This document shows, one piece after another, positions 16,520 to 24,836 of a stretch of DNA of 32,932 nucleotides; position 1 is the stretch's first letter; every line of letters begins with the position of its first letter. A program made the position numbers and the translations under genes. Origin of the DNA: Bacteroidales bacterium (lineage in GTDB: Bacteria > Bacteroidota > Bacteroidia > Bacteroidales > JACABE01). The stretch is from assembly GCA_023251515.1 (NCBI GenBank), contig JAHEYQ010000051.1:1-32932 (forward strand). Reading direction: 5' to 3'. Under the pieces are notes generated by a model that worked only from the letters and a program-made list of their open reading frames with translations, made no database searches and was not told where the DNA came from.

Positions 16520-16527
16520 CAAAAATA
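16520..16527 (-). promoter_or_regulatory. -7 box (TATTTTTG, minus strand) for the phosphopantetheinyl transferase
   Basis: The reverse complement reads TATTTTTG, an exact consensus match 26 bp upstream of the ATG at 16494, implying a leader of about 20 nt. Confidence 0.5.
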
Positions 16528-16560
16528 TGCATAAAAAAACAAAAAAATAAATAAATATCA

Positions 16561-16590
16561 TTGTAGAAATAAGATAATTGCTTAAATTTG
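16561..16590 (+). promoter_or_regulatory. Promoter of the thrS-infC-rpmI-rplT operon (TTG-N19-TAAATTTG)
   Basis: TTG at 16561-16563 and TAAATTTG at 16583-16590 are separated by 19 bp, which fits both Bacteroidetes promoter elements. The leader to the ATG at 16656 is about 60 nt and shows no strong hairpin. Confidence 0.6.
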
Positions 16591-16655
16591 CAGACTTTTA
16601 TAATTAGAAAATACACAAACATAATATACTGTATTTCAAACAATATTAAGTAAAA

Positions 16656-18590
16656 ATGATTAATATAACTTTACCGGATAAATCAGTAAGACAGTACGAA
16701 TCAGGCGTTACAGCTTTGGATATTGCCAAAAGTATTAGCGAAGGCCTTGCTCGTAATGTGTTGGCAGCCAAGATAAATGAAGAAATTTGGGATGCCACCC
16801 GCCCAATTTATAATGATGCAAATTTGCGTCTTTATACATGGAATGATACGGAAGGTAAAGCTGCAATGTGGCATTCCTCAGCACATCTTATGGCTGAAGC
16901 TATTGAAATTTTATATCCAGGTGTAAAATTTGGAATTGGTCCTGACATTGAAAATGGATTTTACTATGATATTGACTTTATGAATTATAGCATTTCATCT
17001 GATGATTTTAAAAAAATTGAAGATAAAATGTTAGAATTAGCGAATCAAAAGCAGCAATTTATCCGTAAAAGAGTTTCTAAATCAGAAGCTTTGGAATATT
17101 TTACTGAAAAAGGTGATGAGTATAAATTAGAATTAATCAGTGATTTGGAAGATGGCAAAATTTCTTTCTATCAATCAGGTGATTTTACTGATTTATGCCG
17201 TGGTCCTCATATTCCTGATACAAGCAACATAAAAGCAGTAAAATTATTAAATACTGCAGGTGCATATTGGCGCGGTGATGAAAAACGTAAACAATTGACT
17301 CGTATATATGGTATTACTTTTCAAAAGCAAAAAGAATTAACAGAATATCTTGCACTTTTAGAAGAAGCCAAAAAGCGTGATCACCGCAAACTTGGTAAAG
17401 AACTTGAATTATTTACTTTTTCTGCTAAAGTGGGAATGGGATTACCTATTTGGTTGCCAAAAGGTGCTGCTTTGCGAGAAAGATTAGAAAATTTCTTAAA
17501 AAAGATTCAGAAAAAGGCAGGTTATGAGCAGGTTATTTGTCCTCATATTGGAAATGTTGAGTTGTACAAGACCTCTGGTCATTATCAAAAATACGGAAAA
17601 GATTCATTTCAACCGATTTCAACACCGGTAGAAGGTGAACAATTTTTCCTTAAGCCAATGAATTGTCCTCATCACTGTGAAATTTACAATAGTAAACCCC
17701 GTTCATACAGAGATTTACCTGTCCGATTAGCAGAATTTGGTACTGTATATCGTTATGAGCAAAGTGGTGAATTACATGGTTTGACAAGAGTAAGAGGATT
17801 TACACAGGATGATGCACATATTTTCTGTCGTCCTGATCAATTAAAAGAAGAATTTATCAAAGTAATTGATATTGTTTTATATATATTTAAAACTTTAGAT
17901 TTTAAAAACTTTACAGCTCAGATTTCACTGAGAGATAAAGAAGATAGAGAAAAATATATCGGAAGCGATGAAAATTGGGAAAAAGCTGAACGTGCAATTG
18001 TAGAGGCTACCGAAGAGAAAGGTTTGAATACAATTGTAGAATACGGAGAAGCAGCATTTTATGGTCCAAAACTTGATTTTATGGTTAGAGATGCTATTGG
18101 AAGAAAATGGCAACTTGGTACAATTCAGGTTGATTATAATTTGCCTGAACGTTTTGAATTAGAATATGTTGGTGCCGATAATCAAAAGCATCGCCCTGTA
18201 ATGATTCATCGTGCTCCTTTTGGTTCAATGGAGAGATTTGTTGCTGTTTTGATTGAGCATACCGCAGGTAAATTTCCATTATGGTTAACACCTGAACAGT
18301 TTATTATTCTACCAATTAGCGAAAAATACGTAGATTATGCAAAAAAACTTTTAAATTTGCTAAATAATTACGAACTTCGCGGCTCAATTGACGAACGTAA
18401 CGAAAAGACTGGTAAAAAGATTAGAGATGCTGAATTACAGAGAATTCCATTTATGTTAATAGTGGGAGAAAAAGAAGAAAATGAAAATTCTATATCTGTA
18501 AGAAAGCAAGGAGATGGCGATTTGGGTAGTTTTACAGCAGAGTCTTTTGCAAATATGATTAATGAGGAAATTTCAAAATTGATTGAATAA
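16656..18590 (+). CDS. thrS: Threonyl-tRNA synthetase
   Basis: Charges tRNA-Thr in the cytosol. The 644-residue order is standard: TGS domain (1-62), editing domain with HSSAH (H73, H77) and DLCRGPH (C181, H185), class II catalytic core with the zinc ligands C337 (MNCPHH), H388 (DDAHIF) and H518 (MIHRAPFGS), and the C-terminal anticodon-binding domain ending near residue 644. All editing and catalytic residues are present. It opens the conserved thrS-infC-rpmI-rplT block; infC follows after about 40 bp. The Bacteroidetes-type promoter is upstream. No T-box leader is seen. Confidence 0.97.
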   Translation: MINITLPDKSVRQYESGVTALDIAKSISEGLARNVLAAKINEEIWDATRPIYNDANLRLYTWNDTEGKAAMWHSSAHLMAEAIEILYPGVKFGIGPDIENGFYYDIDFMNYSISSDDFKKIEDKMLELANQKQQFIRKRVSKSEALEYFTEKGDEYKLELISDLEDGKISFYQSGDFTDLCRGPHIPDTSNIKAVKLLNTAGAYWRGDEKRKQLTRIYGITFQKQKELTEYLALLEEAKKRDHRKLGKELELFTFSAKVGMGLPIWLPKGAALRERLENFLKKIQKKAGYEQVICPHIGNVELYKTSGHYQKYGKDSFQPISTPVEGEQFFLKPMNCPHHCEIYNSKPRSYRDLPVRLAEFGTVYRYEQSGELHGLTRVRGFTQDDAHIFCRPDQLKEEFIKVIDIVLYIFKTLDFKNFTAQISLRDKEDREKYIGSDENWEKAERAIVEATEEKGLNTIVEYGEAAFYGPKLDFMVRDAIGRKWQLGTIQVDYNLPERFELEYVGADNQKHRPVMIHRAPFGSMERFVAVLIEHTAGKFPLWLTPEQFIILPISEKYVDYAKKLLNLLNNYELRGSIDERNEKTGKKIRDAELQRIPFMLIVGEKEENENSISVRKQGDGDLGSFTAESFANMINEEISKLIE

Positions 18591-18615
18591 TAATAAAAAA
18601 AAGTATTAATTAACT

Positions 18616-18622
18616 AAGGAGG
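18616..18622 (+). promoter_or_regulatory. Strong Shine-Dalgarno sequence (AAGGAGG) deciding the infC start
   Basis: AAGGAGG is a near-perfect anti-16S match, unlike the AT-rich leaders of other genes here. It lies 9 nt before the ATA at 18632 and only 3 nt before the ATA at 18626, so the spacing favours 18632 as the initiation codon. Confidence 0.75.
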
Positions 18623-18631
18623 AACATAGTT

Positions 18632-19192
18632 ATAGCTACACCATTTTACAACAGAAACAGAGGGCAACGTCCGGTAGAACGCAAGAATGAAGACCAACAC
18701 AAAATAAATAACTACATCACATCGCCTGTAGTTCGTGTGGTTGGAGAAAATCTTGAACCGGGTATTTATAATATTAAAGATGCTCTTAAACTTGCTTACG
18801 ATTTAGAATTGGATTTGGTTGAGATATCTCCAACTGCTAATCCACCGGTTTGTAAGATAATCGATTACAGGAAATTCCTTTATGAACAAAAAAGGAAACA
18901 AAAGGAAATTAAAGCGAAATCTGCTAAAATTGTTGTAAAAGAAATCAGACTCGGACCTCAAACGGATGATCACGATTTTCTTTTTAAACTTAACCATGCA
19001 AGAAAATTTTTGCTGGATGGTGCAAAAGTGAAAGTAGATGTGTTCTTTAAAGGTCGGACAATTATATATAAAGAGCAAGGTGAAGCCATATTACTGAAAT
19101 TTGCCGAAGCATTGTTTGAGGTGGGTAAACCCGAAATGATGCCAAAATTGGAAGGCAAACGTATGATGATGATTATTGCTCCTAAAAAATAA
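18632..19192 (+). CDS. infC: Translation initiation factor IF-3, predicted ATA start
   Basis: IF-3 binds the 30S subunit, checks the start codon and prevents premature 50S joining. The frame encodes ATPFYNRNRGQ, then QHKINNYITSPVVRVVGENLEPGIY (N-domain), LVEISPTANPPVCKIIDYRKF, a lysine-rich linker, and the C-domain with VVKEIRLGPQTDDHD and GKPEMMPKLEGKRMMMIIAPKK. An ATG or GTG start is not available at a sensible place: the GTG at 18737 would delete the conserved N-terminal stretch. The frame opens after TAA at 18611, and the only good start is ATA at 18632 behind AAGGAGG, giving 186 residues. A rare start fits IF-3 autoregulation, known for E. coli infC with AUU. Confidence 0.9.
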   Translation: MATPFYNRNRGQRPVERKNEDQHKINNYITSPVVRVVGENLEPGIYNIKDALKLAYDLELDLVEISPTANPPVCKIIDYRKFLYEQKRKQKEIKAKSAKIVVKEIRLGPQTDDHDFLFKLNHARKFLLDGAKVKVDVFFKGRTIIYKEQGEAILLKFAEALFEVGKPEMMPKLEGKRMMMIIAPKK

Positions 19193-19223
19193 GAAACAAT
19201 TAATTAAATAAATAATAATTGCA

Positions 19224-19418
19224 ATGCCAAAAATGAAAAGTAAATCCAGTGCCAAGAAAAGATTTTCTCTAACAGGTACCGGTAAAATTAAAAGAAAGCA
19301 TGCTTATAAAAGTCATATTTTGACTAAAAAATCTACTAAACGTAAACGTAACTTAACTTACACTACCACAGTAGATGTTGCAGACGAAAAAAGAGTAAAA
19401 GAAATGCTTTCAAAGTAA
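19224..19418 (+). CDS. rpmI: 50S ribosomal protein bL35
   Basis: The 64-residue basic protein [20 protein letters not shown] with the following [22 protein letters not shown] is typical bL35, a component of the large subunit. It sits between infC (31 bp upstream) and rplT (85 bp downstream) in the conserved order. Confidence 0.96.
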   Translation: MPKMKSKSSAKKRFSLTGTGKIKRKHAYKSHILTKKSTKRKRNLTYTTTVDVADEKRVKEMLSK

Positions 19419-19503
19419 TTTAAATTTCAAGTATTAACCTTGTTTATAGCACCAAAGAGTCCATTAAAAAAGACGGAACGCTTAAACAAAAACAATTAAA
19501 AAA

Positions 19504-19851
19504 ATGCCAAGATCAGTAAATTCAGTTGCTTCAAGAGCACGAAGAAAAAGACTTCTAAAAATGACCAAAGGGCAATTTGGTCGTAGAAAGAATGTATGGA
19601 CTGTAGCTAAAAATTCTTTAGAAAAAGGATTACAATATGCATACAGAGACCGTAGAGTTAAAAAACGCAATTTCAGAAATTTATGGATTGCTCGTATTAA
19701 TGCTGGTGTTAGACCTTACGGTTTATCTTACTCAGTTTTTATGGGTGGTATCCATAAGAAAAATATTAATTTAAACAGAAAAGTATTAGCTGATTTAGCT
19801 ATGAATCATCCTGAAGCTTTTAAAGCTGTGGTTGACTTAGTTAAAGGCTAA
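19504..19851 (+). CDS. rplT: 50S ribosomal protein bL20
   Basis: This 115-residue protein binds 23S rRNA early in large-subunit assembly. It shows the family hallmarks [18 protein letters not shown], the long basic helix through [22 protein letters not shown], and [13 protein letters not shown]. In some bacteria bL20 represses its own operon, but no leader pseudoknot could be identified here by eye. It follows rpmI in the operon. Confidence 0.97.
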   Translation: MPRSVNSVASRARRKRLLKMTKGQFGRRKNVWTVAKNSLEKGLQYAYRDRRVKKRNFRNLWIARINAGVRPYGLSYSVFMGGIHKKNINLNRKVLADLAMNHPEAFKAVVDLVKG

Positions 19852-19868
19852 GATCGTTTAAATATTAT

Positions 19869-19882
19869 CCACTTATAAGTGG
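19869..19882. repeat. 14-bp perfect palindrome between rplT and rplS
   Basis: CCACTTATAAGTGG is a perfect palindrome 18 bp after the rplT stop. As RNA it could form a 5-bp stem with a TATA loop. No T tract follows, so it is a weak terminator at most; it could be an operator or processing site. Its function is unknown. Confidence 0.4.
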
Positions 19883-19969
19883 GTCTAATTAAATAATTTG
19901 AGTTATAATGTGCAGATATTTTGTTTTACCAAATTTGCACACAAGAAAAATCAATAAAAAATAACAAAC

Positions 19970-20323
19970 ATGAGCAAGCCGGAATTAATGCAATATGTTG
20001 AAAACCTGACTGAAAAAAGGAATTTTCCTAGTTTCAAAGCAGGTGACACTGTTACAGTTTCATATAAAATAAAGGAAGGTAATAAAGAACGTATCCAGCT
20101 ATTTCAAGGAGTAGTTCTTCAAAGAAGTGGCAGTGGTTCTACTGAAACTTTTACAGTTAGAAAAATATCAGGTAATACTGGTGTTGAAAGAATCTTCCCT
20201 ATAGCTTCTCCTTTTATTGACAATATTGAAGTTAATAAACATGGAGTTGTTAGAAGAGCTCGTATCTTCTACTTGAGAAACTTAAGAGGTAAAAAAGCAA
20301 GAATTAAAGAAAAAAGAATGTAG
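19970..20323 (+). CDS. rplS: 50S ribosomal protein bL19
   Basis: This 117-residue protein lies at the 30S-50S interface of the ribosome. The family segments [63 protein letters not shown] and [21 protein letters not shown] are all present. In many bacteria rplS follows rpsP-rimM-trmD; here it follows rplT after 118 bp, so it may have its own weak promoter or share the upstream transcript. A strong terminator follows. Confidence 0.97.
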   Translation: MSKPELMQYVENLTEKRNFPSFKAGDTVTVSYKIKEGNKERIQLFQGVVLQRSGSGSTETFTVRKISGNTGVERIFPIASPFIDNIEVNKHGVVRRARIFYLRNLRGKKARIKEKRM

Positions 20324-20345
20324 TTTTTGTTTTTCATATTTTTGG

Positions 20346-20376
20346 ACCCCGGCATTTATGTCGGGGTTTATTTTTT
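20346..20376 (+). terminator. Rho-independent terminator after rplS
   Basis: ACCCCGGCA (20346-20354) pairs with TGTCGGGGT (20359-20367), including one G-U pair, around a TTTA loop. A T-rich tail runs to 20376. Confidence 0.92.
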
Positions 20377-20419
20377 ATAGTGCTTATTTGATAAATAATT
20401 AGTAGGTTTGCTTATTATT

Positions 20420-20427
20420 TATTTTTG
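20420..20427 (+). promoter_or_regulatory. -7 box (TATTTTTG) for the peptidase-channel pair
   Basis: TATTTTTG is an exact TAnnTTTG match 58 bp before the ATG at 20486. No -33 element lies at the expected distance. Confidence 0.4.
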
Positions 20428-20485
20428 ATATCAAAAACAAAAAGTTTTTAGATATGTATTTATTAATCAATTATTTTTATTGCAA

Positions 20486-21874
20486 ATGAAAAATTTATTT
20501 CTTCTGATTTTTGCCTTTTTTTTGCTGACTAATTGCTTTGCTCAATCAAAAAAAGGAGGTATTTCTGATGATAATCTTAAAAACATTATTTCATCTTATA
20601 AAAAAACATCTGCTGATAAAGCTTTGCAAAATGCAATTTCTTCGGGTGAACTGAAAAAACTGGCTCTTAACCGCCAGAATTTGCTGAATAGAGATAATTT
20701 TTTCTCGAACAGAGTGAAATCACGTGGCATTTCTGATCAGAAATCGTCGGGTAGATGCTGGTTATTTACTGGTTTAAATGTAATGAGAGCTAAAGTGATT
20801 TCTAAATACAATTTGTCTGATTTTCAGTTTTCACAGAGTTATTCTTTCTTTTGGGATCAGTTGGAAAAATCGAATTTGTTTCTTCAGGAAGTAATTGAAA
20901 CTAAAGATAAACCTCTGGATGATAAAAAAGTGGAATGGTTGTTTAAAAATCCGATTGGTGATGGCGGACAATGGACGGGTGTGGTTAATATTACTCAGAA
21001 GTATGGCTTGGTTCCAGCTGATGTAATGCCCGAAAGTAAAAATGCAGAAAACACATCTGTAATGTCGTCGCTGATTGCATTTAAATTGAGAGAAGCTGGT
21101 TTGCAATTGCGCGATATGGCTGCTAAAGCTCAGAAAGCTGAGGTTTTGAACAATAAAAAAACGGAAGTTTTGAGCGAAATTTATAAAATTCTGGTTTATA
21201 GTTTGGGTGAACCTCCTGCCGAGTTTGTTTGGCGATACAAAGATGCTTCGGGTAATTTAAGTGAAGCTAAAAAATATACTCCAAAATCGTTTTATAACGA
21301 TTTTGTAAATGTAGATTTATCGGGTTATGTGATGTTTATGAACGATCCTTCGCGTCCGTTTTACAAATTATATGAAATTGAATTTGACCGACATACTTAT
21401 GATGGTGATAACTGGAAGTATATAAATCTGCCGGTTGAGGAAATTAAGAAATTTGCAATTGCTTCTATCTTAGATTCTAATGCTTTGTATTTTTCGTGCG
21501 ATGTGGGTAAGCAATTAAATAGCGAAAAAGGAATTCTTGACGTTAATAATTATGATTACGAAAGTTTGTTCGGTACCAAATTCGGGATGAATAAAACACA
21601 ACGTATTCAGACTTTTGAAAGCAGTTCTTCGCATGGAATGACTTTGGTAGCTGTTGATCTGAAGGCTGGAAAACCTCAAAAATGGTTGCTCGAAAACAGT
21701 TGGGGTATGAGTGGTTTTGAAGGGCATTTGATTATGACCGATCAATGGTTTGAAGAATATATGTTCCGATTGGTGGTAAATAAAAAATATGTTCCGGCTG
21801 ATGTTCTTAAAATACTGGAACAGAAAGCTTTAGTTCTGCCTCCTTGGGATCCTATGTTTAGTAATGAAGAATAA
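20486..21874 (+). CDS. Exported C1-family cysteine peptidase (PepC/bleomycin hydrolase-like)
   Basis: A papain-fold aminopeptidase of the bleomycin hydrolase family. From the ATG at 20486 the protein has 462 residues. The N-terminus is a hydrophobic signal ending LTNCFAQS, so it is exported or possibly lipidated at C17. The active site is complete: Q85 and C91 in SDQKSSGRCWLFTGLNVMR, H383 in SSSHGMTLV, and N404 in LLENSWGMSG. The family's C-terminal WDPM region is present. Cytosolic family members trim peptides; an exported version would act in the periplasm or outside the cell. An in-frame TTG lies at 20480, but the ATG is preferred. The YbdG-like channel gene starts 34 bp downstream. Confidence 0.9.
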   Translation: MKNLFLLIFAFFLLTNCFAQSKKGGISDDNLKNIISSYKKTSADKALQNAISSGELKKLALNRQNLLNRDNFFSNRVKSRGISDQKSSGRCWLFTGLNVMRAKVISKYNLSDFQFSQSYSFFWDQLEKSNLFLQEVIETKDKPLDDKKVEWLFKNPIGDGGQWTGVVNITQKYGLVPADVMPESKNAENTSVMSSLIAFKLREAGLQLRDMAAKAQKAEVLNNKKTEVLSEIYKILVYSLGEPPAEFVWRYKDASGNLSEAKKYTPKSFYNDFVNVDLSGYVMFMNDPSRPFYKLYEIEFDRHTYDGDNWKYINLPVEEIKKFAIASILDSNALYFSCDVGKQLNSEKGILDVNNYDYESLFGTKFGMNKTQRIQTFESSSSHGMTLVAVDLKAGKPQKWLLENSWGMSGFEGHLIMTDQWFEEYMFRLVVNKKYVPADVLKILEQKALVLPPWDPMFSNEE

Positions 21875-21908
21875 TTTTTTATCAAACTAATTTTATTTTA
21901 ATAAATTT

Positions 21909-23207
21909 ATGCCTGATTTTCAGCAAAGAGTTGATGCTTTTAAAGAAACTCAACAAACGTTAGGACGTGATATTCACGATTGGCTGGTGGGGATTGGACT
22001 GAATGAAAACTCGGCCATACTCTTAAAAGGCGCAATTATTGTGCTCGGTATTTTTATTCTGAGTTATATTGTTTTTCTGATTGCCCGCAAAATTATTGTC
22101 AGGATTTTGCACGAAATAGCTATACGAACAGAAACTACATGGGATGATGTAATGGTGGAACGACGGGTGTTTCATCGTTTGGCTTATCTTGCTCCGGCTA
22201 TTCTTATACATTCCCTCATGCCCAGCATGCTTGCTAATTACGAAACCTGGACTTTGTTGCTGCAAGGTGCTTTGAAAATTTATATGGTTCTGATTGTGAT
22301 AATTGTTTTGGATGCATTTTTTAGTGCAATGATAGATATTTATCAGAACTACGAAATTTCGAAGTTTAAGCCCATTAAGGGGTATATTCAGATAATGAAA
22401 ATTATTACTTATCTGATTGCTGGAATTATTATTATCTCCATTTTGATAAACAAATCACCGGTATACCTGCTTACCGGTTTAGGTGCTATTTCGGCAGTGC
22501 TTATGTTGATTTTTAAAGATACTTTACTGGGTTTTGTTGCCAGTATTCAGTTGTCGAGCAACGATATGCTGCGCCCCGGCGATTGGATTACCATGACCAA
22601 ATTTGGTGCCGACGGAACGGTTGTTGATATTAATCTTACTACCGTTAAAATCGAAAATTTTGACAAAACCATTACCACTGTACCTACTTATTCGTTGATT
22701 TCGGATGCTTTTCAAAATTGGCGTGGTATGCAGGAATCGGGGGTAAGACGCATTAAGCGTTCAGTTATAATCAATATGAACAGCGTGAAATTTTGCACTC
22801 CCGAAATGTTAGAAGCATTTAAAAAGATTCATCTGATAAATAATTATATTACAGAAACTCAAATACTGCTCGAAGAAAACAATGTTTCTAAAAATATTGA
22901 CGATTCGGTGCTTGTAAATGGCAGGCGACAAACCAATCTGGGTGTTTTTCGGGCTTATTTAGAAGCTTATCTGAATAATAATGAGCATTTATCGAAGGAA
23001 AATATAATAATTGTTCGTCAATTGCAACCTACCGAAAAAGGCTTGCCTATCGAAATTTATGCTTTCAGCAAAATACTGGAGTGGGATAAATATGAAGAGC
23101 TGATTTCGGATATTTTCGATCATGTTTTGGCTGTAGTTCCTCAGTTTGAGCTGCAAATATTTCAAAATCCAAGTGGTTCAGATTTTAAAAGTTTATTAAA
23201 TGTATAA
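21909..23207 (+). CDS. ybdG: MscS-family mechanosensitive channel, YbdG-like
   Basis: A small-conductance mechanosensitive channel of the inner membrane that relieves turgor on osmotic downshift. About five hydrophobic segments lie in the first 220 residues. The pore-lining helix region is LLTGLGAISAVLMLIFKDTLLGFVASIQLSSNDMLRPGDWI, followed by the beta domain MTKFGADGTVVDINLTTVKIENFDKTITTVPTYSLISDAFQNW and a C-terminal extension (RQTNLGVFRAYLEAYL, PIEIYAFS, DIFDHVLAVVPQFELQIFQNPSGSD). This layout, the 432-residue length and the segment wording match E. coli YbdG closely from memory. It probably shares a transcript with the peptidase upstream. Confidence 0.9.
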   Translation: MPDFQQRVDAFKETQQTLGRDIHDWLVGIGLNENSAILLKGAIIVLGIFILSYIVFLIARKIIVRILHEIAIRTETTWDDVMVERRVFHRLAYLAPAILIHSLMPSMLANYETWTLLLQGALKIYMVLIVIIVLDAFFSAMIDIYQNYEISKFKPIKGYIQIMKIITYLIAGIIIISILINKSPVYLLTGLGAISAVLMLIFKDTLLGFVASIQLSSNDMLRPGDWITMTKFGADGTVVDINLTTVKIENFDKTITTVPTYSLISDAFQNWRGMQESGVRRIKRSVIINMNSVKFCTPEMLEAFKKIHLINNYITETQILLEENNVSKNIDDSVLVNGRRQTNLGVFRAYLEAYLNNNEHLSKENIIIVRQLQPTEKGLPIEIYAFSKILEWDKYEELISDIFDHVLAVVPQFELQIFQNPSGSDFKSLLNV

Positions 23208-23275
23208 TTAATACTACTTTGAGCTGAATTAGAGGTTCTTTTTTATTTTATTTTTAATACGATAAAAAATGCTAA

Positions 23276-23302
23276 TTGTTATAAATTTATTTTCTATTTT
23301 TG
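23276..23302 (+). promoter_or_regulatory. Promoter of tRNA-Val (TTG-N16-TATTTTTG)
   Basis: TATTTTTG (23295-23302) is an exact -7 box ending 11 bp before the mature tRNA, with TTG at 23276-23278 (16-bp spacer). The position fits a short tRNA precursor leader. Confidence 0.55.
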
Positions 23303-23313
23303 CATAATCAAAC

Positions 23314-23388
23314 GGGCTGTTAACTCAGTTGGTTTAGAGTGTTACCTTGACAGGGTAGAAGTCACAGGTTCGAGTCCCGTACAGCCCA
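23314..23388 (+). tRNA. tRNA-Val (anticodon GAC)
   Basis: The cloverleaf is complete. The acceptor stem GGGCTGT (23314-23320) pairs with ACAGCCC (23381-23387), with discriminator A at 23388. The D arm reads AACTCAGTTGGTTTAGAGT. The anticodon stem TTACC/GGTAG encloses TTGACAG (anticodon GAC), and the T arm has CAGGTTCGAGTCCCG. No CCA is encoded. A terminator follows at once, so this is a single-gene transcript. Confidence 0.96.
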
Positions 23389-23393
23389 CATTT

Positions 23394-23422
23394 AAGCTTT
23401 GCATTTTGCAAAGCTTTTTTTT
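23394..23422 (+). terminator. Rho-independent terminator after tRNA-Val
   Basis: AAGCTTTGCA (23394-23403) pairs with TGCAAAGCTT (23407-23416) around a three-T loop and runs into a T tract. Confidence 0.92.
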
Positions 23423-23474
23423 AGTATAATAATGCTAATTTTGAGAAAGTCTATGGAGGGACACATTAATTATT

Positions 23475-23601
23475 AATACCGACTTGCAAACAAGAATATA
23501 AAAATAATTCGCTACGCTTTTATTTTTATTTCGTTAGTCTGTCGGTATTTACCAAACCTGTTACAAGATTTTATTTTATTCATCTTGTTAGCGGTTTGGT
23601 A
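23475..23601. repeat. Two abutting imperfect hairpin elements of unknown type
   Basis: The gene-free stretch 23423-23660 contains two head-to-tail stem structures. Element 1 (23475-23549) is closed by AATACCGAC/GTCGGTATT, with an inner stem ATAAAAATAA (23498-23507)/TTATTTTTAT (23520-23529). Element 2 (23550-23601) is closed by TACCAAACC/GGTTTGGTA, with an inner stem ACAAGAT/ATCTTGT. Both share outer TACC...GGTA ends, CAAG near the left arm and GTTAG near the right arm, suggesting two diverged copies of one element. They could be a small non-autonomous mobile element, an interspersed repeat or a structured RNA. No open frame of note is inside. Confidence 0.6.
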
Positions 23602-23660
23602 TAAGTTGTAATTATTTGAAAATTAATTAGTCGCCAGTAGTTTGCTGTTAAAAGTATATT

Positions 23661-23692
23661 AAAAAAGCCTGCTTATTAAAGCAGGCTTTTTT
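23661..23692. terminator. Bidirectional terminator after the Omp28-like gene
   Basis: GCCTGCTT (23667-23674) pairs with AAGCAGGC (23679-23686) around ATTA, flanked by six A's and six T's. It lies 22 bp beyond the stop of the minus-strand lipoprotein gene and can also stop plus-strand transcription. Confidence 0.9.
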
Positions 23693-23713
23693 ACGTTTAT
23701 AGATATTATTTGA

Positions 23714-24499
23714 TTATTTTTTCTCAATACAGTTTACAAATTTGTACACAGGAGCAGTACTTCCTGCTTCATATTTCCATAAAATTGCACATGGATATAA
23801 TGTTTTTTTCCATGAAGGATCAATTGCAATGGTGTAAGTTTTATTTACAGTTTTTCCAGTAGTAATAGCACCCGAAATAATAGATTCGCCATAAGATTTT
23901 CCTGCAACAGCAGATGCTCTTAAAACATGCTCATGTTTAAAATTCGGATCACTGGTTCCATTCTGTTGATAATCTGATGTAGCTGAAGTGCCACCATCAA
24001 TACCGCTTTCCAAAAGCAAAACCGACAAATAATAATCGCCGCTGGTTGCAGTAAAAAATTTGGTTTGAGTGTTAACAGTCATTGCAGTAGCTGTTTTAGT
24101 GAAGTTTAAATCAATGGCAGCAGTTGCAGTTTTACCTAAAATTGTAGTTAAAGCACTTGCCGAAGTTGTTTTATTATCGCCAATCCAAAATGCAGGAATA
24201 CCCCCTCCATCTGTTCTGTCATCTTCAAATGAAGAATATAGAGCAGCATTATACATTGGATCACCGCTGGCATGGTCTGCAATACCAACCACATACGGAC
24301 TTGAAGTAGTTAAATCATGCATTGTTGGAGCTCCCCAATCTCCGCATGGCCCGCACCATTTTGCTGTATATTCAATTACCAAACCCCATTGTTTTTGAAC
24401 TGGATTTAAAGCTGGTGTTGAGCTTTTGGGTGTTTCTTCTGTCTTTTGACATGATAAAATAGAAATAGCAATTGCTAAAATAATAATGATTTTTTTCAT
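23714..24499 (-). CDS. Omp28-like lipoprotein with thioredoxin-type CGPC motif
   Basis: A 261-residue envelope lipoprotein. The signal MKKIIIILAIAISILSC has a lipobox with C17. A thioredoxin-like domain follows, with VIEYTAKWCGPCGDW (C49, C52), DHASGDPMY, and GGGIPAFWIG, whose IP fits a cis-proline. The C-terminal half is beta-rich (YYLSVLLLES, FKHEHVLRASAV, TYTIAIDPSWK), as in the Omp28 outer-membrane family of Bacteroidota. A redox role in the envelope is plausible, but Omp28 proteins have no settled function. The gene is monocistronic between a terminator and a 337-bp intergenic region. A near-consensus -7 box (TAATTTTA) lies at 24526-24533 on the minus strand. Confidence 0.85.
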   Translation of the reverse strand: MKKIIIILAIAISILSCQKTEETPKSSTPALNPVQKQWGLVIEYTAKWCGPCGDWGAPTMHDLTTSSPYVVGIADHASGDPMYNAALYSSFEDDRTDGGGIPAFWIGDNKTTSASALTTILGKTATAAIDLNFTKTATAMTVNTQTKFFTATSGDYYLSVLLLESGIDGGTSATSDYQQNGTSDPNFKHEHVLRASAVAGKSYGESIISGAITTGKTVNKTYTIAIDPSWKKTLYPCAILWKYEAGSTAPVYKFVNCIEKK

Positions 24500-24836
24500 A
24501 TAAAGTTATTGTTTGTTTTTTTCTGTAAAATTATAAAACTGTGGTTTTTGAATTGGTAAACAAGTGTTAATTAACATTTTGTTTGATATTTTTTTAATAA
24601 AGATCAAAGTTGCTCATTACAAAAATATTTAGGAAATTAAACTTGAAATACAGTTTATTATAAACAATTGAGGTGTCAAAAATATAAAACGTTTCAAATA
24701 AAAACAATATCATTTGCTTAATTTTCAATTAACTATAATAAAACTAATAATATGACAAAAAAATTATAAATTTGTAGCATTATAAACAATATTAAAGTGA
24801 AGAGCCAACACTGTAATAAATAGGCTTTTATATATT
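24500..24836. other. Gene-free divergent intergenic region
   Basis: These 337 bp separate the Omp28-like and YCF48-like genes. The DNA is very AT-rich. Apart from the two candidate -7 boxes (24526-24533 minus, imperfect; 24767-24774 plus, exact) I see no open frame, terminator, palindrome or RNA gene. Confidence 0.6.
24767..24774 (+). promoter_or_regulatory. -7 box (TAAATTTG) for the YCF48-like gene
   Basis: TAAATTTG is an exact consensus match 62 bp before the ATG at 24837, giving a leader of about 55 nt. A -33 element is not evident. Confidence 0.5.

Noticed and set aside
16591..16655. T-box or other amino acid-sensing leader before thrS
   Set aside because: The leader is only about 60 nt, AT-rich and without the needed stems or T-box sequence; such leaders are not usual in this phylum.
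18737..19192. Shorter IF-3 starting at GTG 18737
   Set aside because: It would remove the conserved KINNYITSPVVRV segment of the N-domain, while a strong ribosome site lies further upstream.
19419..19503. L20-type autoregulatory leader between rpmI and rplT
   Set aside because: No convincing pseudoknot or strong stem could be found by eye in the 85-bp gap.
23475..23601. Integron attC site reading of the hairpin pair
   Set aside because: The GTTAG motifs do not fit the GTTRRRY core with its paired RYYYAAC, and no integrase or cassette genes are nearby.
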